The position numbers and the translations under genes were made by a program. Below, in pieces: positions 33,881-43,100 of a DNA stretch of 64,000 nucleotides; positions within the stretch are counted from its first letter, which is position 1, and each line of letters starts with the position of its first letter. Origin of the DNA: Lentimonas sp002292345 (GTDB lineage Bacteria; Verrucomicrobiota; Verrucomicrobiia; Opitutales; Coraliomargaritaceae); contig CAXLMP010000109.1 of assembly GCA_964187655.1 (NCBI GenBank), forward strand, positions 34,359 to 98,358, read 5' to 3'. The notes beneath the pieces were generated by a model. It ran no database searches, had not been told where the DNA came from, and was given only the letters and a program-made list of their open reading frames with translations.

Positions 33881-34546
33881 ATGCGTCACAGCAAAAGAAG
33901 ACATTCACTGGGGGTCTCCGGACCACACCTATCCGCCATGATGGGCAACCTCGCAGTTGCACTCATTACACATGGTCGTATTCAAACAACATTAACTAAA
34001 GCTAAAGCGCTTCGTCCATTCATCGAGAAGATTATCACCTTCGCGAAAAAAGCAGAAGCCGCGAACGACACTGCACGTAAGCTGCACTTCCGTCGTTTGG
34101 CGATCTCTCGTGTTCGCGACAAAAAAGCAGTTGCCAAACTGTTTGATGAACGTGCGAGCGAATTCACCGACCGCAATGGCGGTTACACGCGCATCTACAA
34201 GGTCGGTCAACGTATCGGCGATGCTGCTGAAATGGCATTGATCGAACTGATCGATGGTAATGATGAGGGCTACTCTAAGAAGCCGGCAAAAAAAGCTACC
34301 AAAAAAGCCGCCACCAACAAGGCAGCTAAGGCTGAAGCAGAAGTAACTGAAGCAGAAGTAACTGAAGCAGAAGTAACTGAAGCAGAAGTAACTGACGCAG
34401 AAGTAACTGAAGCAGAAGTAAATGAAGCGGAAACGAAGAAGCCCGCGAAGAAAGCCGCTAAGAAGGCCACTAAGAAGCCCGCTAAGAAAGCCGCCAAGAA
34501 AGCTGTTAAAAAAGAAACACCGGCTAAAGAAGAGACGGACGCATAG
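33881..34546 (+). CDS. rplQ: 50S ribosomal protein L17 with repeat and lysine-rich tail
   Basis: Tunnel-exit protein. The core, MRHSKRRHSLGVSGPHLSAM to about residue 127, is normal. It continues with a linker of KKPAKKATKK type, then six copies of the pentapeptide AEVTE/D (about residues 152-182), then a basic tail of KKPAKKAAKKATKK-like units resembling histone H1 (about 186-215) and a final EETDA. The full 221 residues are roughly 90-100 above the usual length. The frame and the following terminator are intact, so this is not a cloning or frameshift artefact visible here. Confidence 0.95.
   Translation: MRHSKRRHSLGVSGPHLSAMMGNLAVALITHGRIQTTLTKAKALRPFIEKIITFAKKAEAANDTARKLHFRRLAISRVRDKKAVAKLFDERASEFTDRNGGYTRIYKVGQRIGDAAEMALIELIDGNDEGYSKKPAKKATKKAATNKAAKAEAEVTEAEVTEAEVTEAEVTDAEVTEAEVNEAETKKPAKKAAKKATKKPAKKAAKKAVKKETPAKEETDA
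34337..34426 (+). repeat. Six tandem 15-base repeats inside rplQ
   Basis: Unit GCAGAAGTAACTGAA, six copies in phase with the codons; copies 1, 2, 3 and 5 are identical, copy 4 ends GAC and copy 6 has AAATGAA. Near identity points to recent slippage, so copy number may vary between strains. Confidence 0.95.
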
Positions 34547-34570
34547 TCCCTTTCAAAATCACATTCTTTC

Positions 34571-34600
34571 AAAAAACCGTCCGACTGGACGGTTTTTTTT
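34571..34600 (+). terminator. Intrinsic terminator after rplQ (bidirectional)
   Basis: CCGTCC (34577-34582) and GGACGG (34587-34592) around GACT, flanked by six A on the left and eight T on the right. It ends the ribosomal block and could also stop the convergent gene at 34717. Confidence 0.9.
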
Positions 34601-34716
34601 GGTTACAGGCGAAGTGGTTTGGAGCACGGTTGATCGCTCTTCTATCTCATTGCAGTGGTAATGGTGCGTGTCCTTATACGCCGGTTGTGGCCAAGGCTAC
34701 GCGTGTCGCGTGCGGT

Positions 34717-35481
34717 TTACTTGCCGAATAAGCCTTTGATGCTGTCGGTTGCTTTTTCGAGTGCATCATCGCCTTGTTCGAGTACACCTTTGCCGCCTTT
34801 ACCGATAAAGTCACCTGCACCTGCAATGGCGGGGCCGATTGATTTGAGCACTTCGGTAAGGATGAGGTCGATAACTTCTGCCATGCTCTTCTTGTTGCCG
34901 TCTTCGCCGATGTTGGTCATCTCGATACGTGGGAGTGGCACCGTTGTGCCGGCACCCATCAGGCCTACGAAGATGGTGCCGTCTTCGATGACGAGTTGCT
35001 TGATGACTACTTGCGTGGAGGAACTGTCTTCTGCTGGCGCCGCTTCTGTAGCCTTGGGTGCGTTCTCATCTGTACTGCCAGAGAAGGCGTCAATATTTGC
35101 CATCAGCGCTTTAATGTTGGAGCTCATCAGCGTCTTTTCATAGCTAATTTCAGGCTTCTGGATGATGATCTTGTTAATGATGATCTTATCGCTAAAGACG
35201 GAACTAGTATCGATATCGACCTCGATCTGGCCGAGGGCGAAGATATTTTCGCTCTTATATCCATCTGGATTTCCGACGTATAGGCCAGAGAGAGAGCCCT
35301 TGCCGGAGAGGATCGAGAGGTTGACCGCGTCGAGCGTGACCGAGGTTTGGGTGACTTCCGGACCAAATGTTTCGACGCCTGCCTTAATGCTTTTATTTAA
35401 TACGCTTGAGCCGAAGAAATAAATCCCAGCCACAGCAGCGACTGCCAAGATTACGAGAAATAGAAATATTTTTTTTATCAT
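34717..35481 (-). CDS. AsmA-like membrane-anchored protein
   Basis: A 254-residue protein with an N-terminal membrane anchor (IFLFLVILAVAAVAGIYFF, about residues 5-23) and a periplasmic beta-rich body. SVLNKSIKAGVETFGPEVTQ, LSGLYVGNPDGYKSENIFAL and IIINKIIIQKPEISYE follow the AsmA/DUF748 style, a family linked to lipid transport or outer-membrane upkeep. A low-complexity Ala/Glu/Ser segment (about 140-153) splits the domain and the end is Gly-rich. It diverges from the rhomboid gene across 56 bases. Precise function unknown. Confidence 0.65.
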   Translation of the reverse strand: MIKKIFLFLVILAVAAVAGIYFFGSSVLNKSIKAGVETFGPEVTQTSVTLDAVNLSILSGKGSLSGLYVGNPDGYKSENIFALGQIEVDIDTSSVFSDKIIINKIIIQKPEISYEKTLMSSNIKALMANIDAFSGSTDENAPKATEAAPAEDSSSTQVVIKQLVIEDGTIFVGLMGAGTTVPLPRIEMTNIGEDGNKKSMAEVIDLILTEVLKSIGPAIAGAGDFIGKGGKGVLEQGDDALEKATDSIKGLFGK

Positions 35482-35537
35482 ATGTGTGATAGCTTTATTG
35501 GTTGATTGCGTGTTGGAGACTAGAGCATAATGCCAAT

Positions 35538-36485
35538 ATGGCGAGCTTGAAAGCGATAGAAGCTAAGTGGATGCCGTCTGATCTAGTTGATTTCGAGTTG
35601 GATGAGGGGCTCGTTGCGGTGGCTGTGTTTGATGATTATATCAAAGCGGGTGAGGCGGGGCTAGCCATTTTGGCGATGGGGGAGGCGTATTGGATGATTC
35701 TACATGCCGGGCTCTATGTGATTTGTGTAATAGAAAATCGACACATAGCAGTCAGTGCAGAGCTGAATGCCTTGGCTGCTTTGGAGTCGAAGCGTAGCCG
35801 TGGCGCTCGGGTTGAGTATCAGGAATTTGATTTCGGCGGGCTGTCGTTCGTGTTGTATGCTGCGGTTCTGACCGCCTGCTTTATGTGGCAAGGGCGCGCG
35901 GATGTCGTCTCAGTGGGACAGACGGATGCTGTGGCCATGGTACAAGGATCGCAGTGGTGGCGAGCGGTCACTGCGCTGACCCTGCACGCGGATGTGGTGC
36001 ACTTGGTCTCTAATTTGATCTCGGGGATGGGCTTTGCCTTTTTTGTCTGCCGCTTTTTTGGTGCAGGGGCTGGTTGGCTGCTAGTGTTGCTCAGTGGTAT
36101 CGGGGGAAATGTGCTCAATGCGGTAGTTCATTATCCCGAGTCGCATTACTCGATTGGGGCTTCGACTGCAGTATTTGGGGGATTGGGCTTGTTGACCGGA
36201 GTGGGTATTTGGGCTGCGGTTTCGGATCCTGAACATCGCCTGTCGCTCCCGCGTTGGTTGATTCCAGTCTTCGGTGGGTTGACGTTGTTAGGCTTGTTTG
36301 GCGTGGGGGATGGCAATGTGGACGTCGCAGCGCATATCAGTGGGTTTACCTGTGGTACGGCCTTCGGTGCGCTGGGCGCCTGTGTGCAGCGCTGGTTTGT
36401 GGTGTTGCAGCGCTGGTCCATTGCCTTGGGCGGACTATCTATAGCCTTGCTGGCCTTAGCATGGTACGCGGCTGTTGGGGTATGA
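35538..36485 (+). CDS. Rhomboid-family intramembrane serine protease
   Basis: Cleaves membrane proteins within the bilayer. I start at ATG 35538 (315 residues); a TTG 36 bases upstream is possible. A cytosolic N-terminal region of ~110 residues precedes six or seven membrane segments. The catalytic set is complete: H155 and N159 in HADVVHLVSN, S209 in SIGAST, and H266 in AAHISGF. The substrate is not predictable from context. Confidence 0.85.
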   Translation: MASLKAIEAKWMPSDLVDFELDEGLVAVAVFDDYIKAGEAGLAILAMGEAYWMILHAGLYVICVIENRHIAVSAELNALAALESKRSRGARVEYQEFDFGGLSFVLYAAVLTACFMWQGRADVVSVGQTDAVAMVQGSQWWRAVTALTLHADVVHLVSNLISGMGFAFFVCRFFGAGAGWLLVLLSGIGGNVLNAVVHYPESHYSIGASTAVFGGLGLLTGVGIWAAVSDPEHRLSLPRWLIPVFGGLTLLGLFGVGDGNVDVAAHISGFTCGTAFGALGACVQRWFVVLQRWSIALGGLSIALLALAWYAAVGV

Positions 36486-36715
36486 CTCTCAACAGAGGGG
36501 TGAGAGTGTAGAAGTTGTAGGTCAAATGTGAAAAGCTCTAGATCATGAATCGCCGCACGTGCGCTAATTTAGAGCAAGGGTGATGACGCCACTGATTAAT
36601 AAAGGATAGCTAACTAGCTTGACTGGCATGATAGGTCTTCGTCCTCGCGGTTATCTCGCAAGATGTGCTTGGCAATGTGCTTTACCTTCTGTGGAGAACT
36701 GGTTAGCTCTGGAAT
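36486..36715. other. Non-coding gap before kdsD
   Basis: Holds no gene that I can see. TTGACT near 36620 is followed by no good -10 element; a promoter for kdsD is likely somewhere here but cannot be placed. Confidence 0.3.
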
Positions 36716-37699
36716 ATGAGTAATTTAGGTCTCAGTCGACTCGAGGTAGGGCGTCAATCAATGCAGGCGGAGGCTGCCGCAATTCAAATTGCGGCAGATC
36801 GTTTGGATGGTGCCTTTGAGCGCGCATTGGATTTGATCTTAGAGTCCAGCAGTAAGTTGGTGATTTGTGGCATCGGTAAGTCTGGCCACATCGGCACGAA
36901 ACTGGCGGCGACATTGTCGAGTTGCGGCATCCCTTCAGTTTTCTTGCATGCTGCTGAAGCGATTCATGGTGATCTGGGTGTGTATCAGCCTGGGGATCCG
37001 ACGATCGTCCTGTCGAAGAGCGGCAGCACGGCGGAGGTACTGCGCTTGATGCCTATGTTCAAACAACTTAAGTCTCCAGTGATTGCCATTGTCGGCAATA
37101 TGGATTCTCCGATCGCTACGGCGGCTGATGTGGTATTGGATAGCAGTGTCGAGCGTGAGGCTGATCCACTGAATTTGATGCCGACGTCTAGCTCGACGGT
37201 GAGCTTGGCGATTGGTGATGCCCTAGCCGCGGCGTTGGTTAAAGCGCGTGACTTTACTAAGGAGGAATTTGCAAGCTACCATCCCGGTGGACAGCTTGGC
37301 CGAAATTTGCTGATGACAGTTGGTGATGTGATGCAGGTCGCCGATCAAATCGCTTGCGCGCGCGCTGAAGAAACGCTGCGCGAAGTGGTGATTCGGATGA
37401 CCAAGTTTCCATACGGCGCGGCTTGTATCGTGGATGGAGCGAATGGCTTGGCTGGAATTATTACGGATGGCGACATTCGCCGCATTCTTTCGCAGGATGG
37501 CGACATTCTGAATTTCAAGGTGGGGGATTGCATGACAAAATCGCCGATTTCGACTCATCCGAACGTGCCTCTGGGTGATGCGGTACGCACGATGGAAGAC
37601 CGCAGTTCGCAAATTTCGGTGCTACCCGTCGTGGCTGAGAGCGGCGAGCTGTTGGGTTTGCTGCGGCTGCACGATGCGTATCAACCCAGCTTTTCATAA
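36716..37699 (+). CDS. kdsD: D-arabinose 5-phosphate isomerase (KdsD/GutQ family)
   Basis: Converts ribulose 5-phosphate to arabinose 5-phosphate, the first step to KDO of LPS. The SIS domain (about residues 30-170) has VICGIGKSGHIGTKLAATLS, HAAEAIHGDLG with the catalytic His, and SKSGSTAEVL; two CBS domains follow (about 205-325) with GIITDGDIRRIL. The 327 residues match the family. GutQ-type sugar metabolism is the alternative; the O-antigen-ligase-like neighbour favours LPS. Confidence 0.9.
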   Translation: MSNLGLSRLEVGRQSMQAEAAAIQIAADRLDGAFERALDLILESSSKLVICGIGKSGHIGTKLAATLSSCGIPSVFLHAAEAIHGDLGVYQPGDPTIVLSKSGSTAEVLRLMPMFKQLKSPVIAIVGNMDSPIATAADVVLDSSVEREADPLNLMPTSSSTVSLAIGDALAAALVKARDFTKEEFASYHPGGQLGRNLLMTVGDVMQVADQIACARAEETLREVVIRMTKFPYGAACIVDGANGLAGIITDGDIRRILSQDGDILNFKVGDCMTKSPISTHPNVPLGDAVRTMEDRSSQISVLPVVAESGELLGLLRLHDAYQPSFS

Positions 37700-37708
37700 G
37701 GCACTGCT

Positions 37709-39166
37709 ATGGGATCTCCATCTGTTGCGCCTCGTGAGTGGGCAGTTGTTGTAGTCGGCGGCTTGACCTTGGCCTTTACTGCTTGGGGGCTTGGGGGCAT
37801 GCGGCTCTGGTCGCTACATATTTTGTTAGCGGGCGGCTTGTTGACCTGGCTGCTCTCCATCGTGCCGATGTCGCAGCGCTGGAACGGGACGGATGGCGAG
37901 CATGGTAATGCGCAAAATCTGCTGCGCCTACTAAAGTTTCCAGTCTTTTGGCTGAGCGTGGCCTTTCTGGTCTATATTACGATTCAGGGGATGAACCCTG
38001 CGTGGGAGCAACTACGGGATGAAAGGGGCTGGTGGGTCGAAGAAGTGGAGCCTGTGAGTTGGCTACCTTCTGGAGTCGATACCAGCTATGTGCCGATGAA
38101 TGCGTTTCGCGTGCTGTCAAGTTTTGCGGCGGCGTTTACGTTGATTTGGGGGCTGTGGGTCGGGGTGCGGCGCCGTAGCAGTGCGGTGCTCTTACTGTGG
38201 TCATTGGTGATCAGTGGGGTGGGAATGGCGATTGTGGCGATGTTGCAAAAGTCCTCTGGTGCAGATGCGGTGCTGTGGGCTGTGAAATCACCGAACCCTC
38301 ATTTCTGGGGCACGTTCTTCTATCGAAATATGGGAGTGGCCTATCTGAACTTGATCATCTGCGCCTGTGGGATGCTGTATTTTTACCATTTCAATCAAGC
38401 AGAGCGTCGTGAGCAGAGTGGCGGGCCGCACTTATTGCTCTTTGTGTTTGTGGCGGTGCTGTATACCTCGATTGGTTTGGCGCTTTCGCGGGGCGGAATT
38501 CTGTTTGGCGGCGTGATGGTCGCTGGTTTTTTTATCGTGGCCGCTGCGCGCGGGTTGTTTGCGAGCTCGCTGCGCAATTCGATTTTGCTGAGCTTGCTGA
38601 TTGGATCGTTAGTCGGCGGTGGCGGCTATATGATCTTTCAATTCGTTGATATCCAAAAAATCGAACAGCGCTTTGGTGACATTGAAGAGACGATTCAGAC
38701 CGCGGATCAAAGTGACCGAGCGATCACGACCAAATTGACGTGGCAGATGGCGCAAGAGAAATTGTGGCTCGGTTGGGGTGCGGGGTCATGGCGCTACATT
38801 TTCCCGATGTATCAAAAGAGCCATCCAGAAATCTTCTATCAAGGCTATCGTGCCCGCGGGGGGTGGTGGGGCCGGAAGATTTATCACTACGCGCACAATG
38901 ATATTGTGCAGTTTCTCTGTGAGTATGGAATTGTGGGCTGTGGAATATTACTGATGATCTTTGGTTATTGGGTCTGGAACTTACTATTTCGAGCAGCAGG
39001 CAATACTTTAAGCGCTCTGATGTTGCTGGTCGGTTTGGGCGCCGCATTTGGGCATGCCTTTGTGGACTTCATCTTCCAAAGTCCAGCCTATTGGCTCGCG
39101 CTCAATGGGTTGCTCTGTGTCAGCGTGAAATTGCTCTCACTGCATCGTGAGCGCGTCTATCGCTGA
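37709..39166 (+). CDS. O-antigen ligase/polymerase-like membrane protein
   Basis: A polytopic protein of 485 residues with about ten to twelve membrane segments, in the WaaL/Wzy_C superfamily. IGLALSRGGILFGG in the middle and the periplasmic loop with YHYAHNDIVQFLCEYGIVG (the conserved His and Glu) are the family marks. It would join O-chains to lipid A core, or polymerise polysaccharide repeats; sequence alone does not separate these. It starts 9 bases after kdsD, so the two are probably one operon. Confidence 0.8.
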   Translation: MGSPSVAPREWAVVVVGGLTLAFTAWGLGGMRLWSLHILLAGGLLTWLLSIVPMSQRWNGTDGEHGNAQNLLRLLKFPVFWLSVAFLVYITIQGMNPAWEQLRDERGWWVEEVEPVSWLPSGVDTSYVPMNAFRVLSSFAAAFTLIWGLWVGVRRRSSAVLLLWSLVISGVGMAIVAMLQKSSGADAVLWAVKSPNPHFWGTFFYRNMGVAYLNLIICACGMLYFYHFNQAERREQSGGPHLLLFVFVAVLYTSIGLALSRGGILFGGVMVAGFFIVAAARGLFASSLRNSILLSLLIGSLVGGGGYMIFQFVDIQKIEQRFGDIEETIQTADQSDRAITTKLTWQMAQEKLWLGWGAGSWRYIFPMYQKSHPEIFYQGYRARGGWWGRKIYHYAHNDIVQFLCEYGIVGCGILLMIFGYWVWNLLFRAAGNTLSALMLLVGLGAAFGHAFVDFIFQSPAYWLALNGLLCVSVKLLSLHRERVYR

Positions 39167-39174
39167 GGCAGTCG

Positions 39175-40023
39175 TTAGGATAAGAACCGCGTCGTCAGTT
39201 GCTCGATAATAGTGTCACGTGCCTCTTCAACAGTATCGACCACTTTAAATAAATCGAGGTCTTCGGGTGAGATCGTACCCCATTCGATCAGTGACTCGAA
39301 GTTGACCACGCTGTTCCAAAACTCACTGCCAAACAGTATGATTGGTGGCGCTGTCGGGTCTTTACCAGTCTGCACTAGTGTGAGTGTTTCGAACAGTTCG
39401 TCCAGGGTGCCAAATCCACCAGGGAAGGCGACCAGCGCCTTGGCCAGTAATACAAACCAGTATTTACGCACGAAGAAATAGTGGAACTCAAATTGTAGCT
39501 CATTGGGGATGTATTCGTTTACGCCTTGCTCAAAGGGCAGGCTAATGCCAAGGCCGATCGATTTGCCCCCGACATTGTGCGCACCGCGATTGGCGGCTTC
39601 CATAATGCCGGGGCCGCCACCAGAGCAGATGATGAAACGGCGTTGATCTTTCTCCGGAAGACTCATCGACCATTGAGTGAGTTCTTCGGCGAGTTCGACT
39701 GCCATCTGGTAGTAAGGCGCTGCCTTTACTGCACTTTGCGCGAGGTGCAGCGCGCGCTTCTCGGCGTCGTTGAGATGATCGGGGTCAACTATGGCGGCCT
39801 GCGCCTCCTCTAGTTTAGCTTGCGCGACGTCGACAGGCATGATCCGAGCAGAGCCAAATAGCACGATGGTGTCTTTGATTTTTTCCTCTGCGAAGCGTAG
39901 CCCTGGTTCAGTCATTTCGCAGAGCACCCGAATGTTTCGGGCGGCATCACTATTTAAGAAATTGAGGTCTTTATAGGCTTTGATTGGCCATTCTTCACGG
40001 GAGCATTGGGTAGATTCGGGCAT
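39175..40023 (-). CDS. LOG-family protein (TIGR00730-type)
   Basis: Rossmann-like protein of the family that includes cytokinin-activating phosphoribohydrolases and the PpnN-type nucleosidases. ICSGGGPGIMEAANRGAHN and PGGFGTLDELFETLTLVQT, the two diagnostic motifs, are both intact. The 282 residues exceed the ~190 of minimal LOG proteins because of an N-terminal ~90-residue helical region. It is convergent with the ligase-like gene and divergent from smc. Confidence 0.85.
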   Translation of the reverse strand: MPESTQCSREEWPIKAYKDLNFLNSDAARNIRVLCEMTEPGLRFAEEKIKDTIVLFGSARIMPVDVAQAKLEEAQAAIVDPDHLNDAEKRALHLAQSAVKAAPYYQMAVELAEELTQWSMSLPEKDQRRFIICSGGGPGIMEAANRGAHNVGGKSIGLGISLPFEQGVNEYIPNELQFEFHYFFVRKYWFVLLAKALVAFPGGFGTLDELFETLTLVQTGKDPTAPPIILFGSEFWNSVVNFESLIEWGTISPEDLDLFKVVDTVEEARDTIIEQLTTRFLS

Positions 40024-40176
40024 AAGAGGTGGGATAAGTGAATATTGGAGTGAACATGGGCAGATCCTAGTCCGCTAGCAACTCTTTCTCTGTTATCTTT
40101 TAGGGTTGCGAGCGCCGCTCTGGGCTATTCTTCTAGAACTTTTCTACCCACCCTCAGCTGTCCATATTTAGTATTT

Positions 40177-43100
40177 ATGTATCTCAAAGAGATCGTCATT
40201 AGTGGCTTTAAGAGTTTTGCTGATCGCACTCGCCTCGACCTGCGCCGTGGGGTAACTGCTGTCGTTGGTCCGAATGGTTGCGGCAAGAGTAACATTGTTG
40301 ATGCGATTCGCTGGGTACTGGGCGAGCAGAGTGCTAAAGCGCTGCGCGGTGCGTCCATGCAAGACGTCATTTTTGAGGGAACCGATAAGCGCAAAGGACT
40401 GCCAACCTGCGAAGTCTCGTTGACGTTTACCGATTGCGAAGCCGAACTTGGCACTGCCTTTAATGAGGTCGAGATCGCTCGCCGTGTCACGCGCGACGGC
40501 GGCAGTGATTATTATATCAATGGTAAGGTTTCGCGCCTAAAGGACATCCAACGCTTGTTCGCTAATACTGGGATAGGCCGCGTGTCTTACTCCTTTATGC
40601 TGCAGGGGCAGATTGATCAGATTTTATCGACGAATCCCGGCGAGCGCCGCACCATTTTTGAAGAGGCTGCGGGTATTACACTCTACAAAGCGCAACGTAA
40701 AGAGGCGCTTAACAAGCTCTCGCTCGTCGATGCAAATCTTGCCCGTGTCACCGATGTGATCGAGGAAGTCAGCCGTCAAATCGGCTCGTTAAAGCGTCAA
40801 GCTAGTAAAGCGTTGCGCTATCAGCGCATTAAGCACCGTTTAACACACTTGGATTTGGCATTTAGTTCGTATCGCTTCACCGCTTTAAAAGGCTCGATTG
40901 ATACGGTCGCAGGGCGCGCGAATGAGCTACGTAAAAAACTGGAGTCGCACACCGAATCGATGGCTGCCGATGAGGAAGCACTGGCGTCACAAAAAACCGC
41001 GCGTGCCGAGTTGTATGACAATATGCAGGAGCTGCAGCAGCGCGTGTTTAATTTGCGCTCCGAGAAGGAAAATTCCGAGAACCAGGCGGAGTTCTCCGCC
41101 ATTCGTATTAAGGACTTGGAAGCGCGTATTGCGGAATATCAAAAAGAGATCCAAGGCCTCGAAGTACAGCAAGACGAACTTGCCGCGCGTGCACGAAGTG
41201 AATCCGAGAATAAACAGCTACAGAGTGATGTCGTGGATGACTCCGATCGCATCTTCCGAGATCGCAATTCAGAGTTGGTCAATTCCCAAGAGCAACTCGG
41301 CGAGATGGAGGCGCAACTGCAACAGCGCAGACAGGCTGTGCTGCAGGCGGAGAATCGGATTAATCGGGCACGCTCGCGGTGCACCACGCTCGAAGTCGAG
41401 TTAAAGACATATCAGGTCAAACACGCCGCGTTGACCGAGGCACTTTTGACGTTGAAGCAAGAAGTCGTAGTTTTGGAAAAGGGCCATGCTGACATTCAAC
41501 GGATGTTGGCAAAGCGTCGCGAGGAGCAACAGCTTAGTGAGGTTGCATTAGAGAAAGCTCGCACCGAATCAAAGGCAATTTTCCAGCAGTTCCGCACGAT
41601 GCAGGAACAGATTCAGGAGCAGGACCGAGGCATCGCACGTAAGACAGCACAGCTCAATGTACTTGAGGACTTGCAGGCCAAATTTGAGGGATTTGGCGAA
41701 GGTGCGAAGGCTATCCTCGGCGATAAACTCGGCGACCTCGTGGCAAAAGACAGCGTTTCGATTATTTCCAAAGAGTTGAAGGTGCAGTCTGCCTTCACCA
41801 GTGCCCTGCAGACCCTACTCGGTCAAGCTGCAGAAGCCCTGTTTATTGGTGATCCGAAACAAGCGCTAACAGTGATCGATAAGCTCGATGCTGATCAACT
41901 CGGGCGTGCCTGCCTACAGGTCAACCTTGAGGCGGGCCATAGTAAGCTGCCTGGAGTGAAGCTGCCAGACGGGATCGTGCCAGCCGCCTCAGTTGTGCTT
42001 GCGCGCGATTCCAATCTCAGCGAGGCAGTCACACGTTTGCTGACCAATTGCTATTTTGCGGAAAGCCTTGAGGGATTTGTTCAATTTTGGAAGGCACATC
42101 CGGATTTTAACTTCCTGTTAGTTGCAACTCAAAATGGTGAAATTATTGATTGCCGTGGTCTAATTCATGGCGGACGAGCCTCTGGCAAGAAGTCCTCCAG
42201 TGTAATTGAGCGCGAATCTGAGACTCGTAAGCTTCGCGGCGAAATCGACACCGAGCGTAAGGCGCTCAACACGTTGCGCCAGCAATCCACGACTCTCGAA
42301 GATCAGCGCCATGACGCTGAAGCTTCGGTTGAGGAGCAGCGGCAACGCCTCAGCGAACTTGCCAGTGAAGTGTCTGGGCTTGTCGCGGAAGAGCGTAACC
42401 AAGGGCAGAAAGTTGAGCAAAATGCTCGCTCGCATCATCAGAGTGAGGAAGAGCTTGAGCGACTCGATGCGCATCACAGTGATTCTGTGCAAGATCTCGA
42501 AGACTCGAAGCAGGAGCTGGTCGCAGCCGAGCAAGGCTTGCTTGAGGAGCGGCAGAACGGCACTGATTTGGAAGATGCGATTGCTCATTCCCGTGAGTCT
42601 CGCGACCAAAAGCGCGAAGCTTTGGCTGACGTTCGTCTTGAATTAGCAGAAAAGAAGCAACGTCTCGAATCTGTTGATCGCGTGCTCGGAGAAGTGCAAC
42701 GCGAGACCGCGAGTTTGCAGAATCGTATCATCCGCCGTAATCAGGAAATTGATACAATCAATGAACAGATCAGCCAACTTAAGGGTAGCGGTGTTGAGGA
42801 ATCTGAAAAAAGTCTCGAACTTGAAAAGACCTTACAGGTGGCCGCCGGACAGTTATCTGAGGACCGCGCGGCGATTAAAGAAATGGATGCGAAGATTGCT
42901 GGAGTTGATGGCGGTCTTTCTGGGCGTCGCAATGAAGGTCGATCTTTTGATCAAGAGATGACTCGTCTTGAAGTCCGTCTAGCAGAAGAGCGCTCGCAGA
43001 TTGGTTTTATCGAAAGCACAGCCCAAGATGAGTATCAGATCGAACTGGAAAACGTTAACTGGAAGACCGAACTATGGGAAGGCAATGTCGAGTTTGATAA

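Noticed and set aside
34337..34426. Tandem repeat considered as CRISPR-like
   Set aside because: Units are 15 bases without spacers and lie in phase inside rplQ.
35502..35537. TTG start for the rhomboid gene
   Set aside because: The ATG at 35538 gives a normal N-terminus; the extra 12 residues show no family match.
36603..36712. Possible promoter before kdsD
   Set aside because: TTGACT has no acceptable -10 partner at 16-18 bases.
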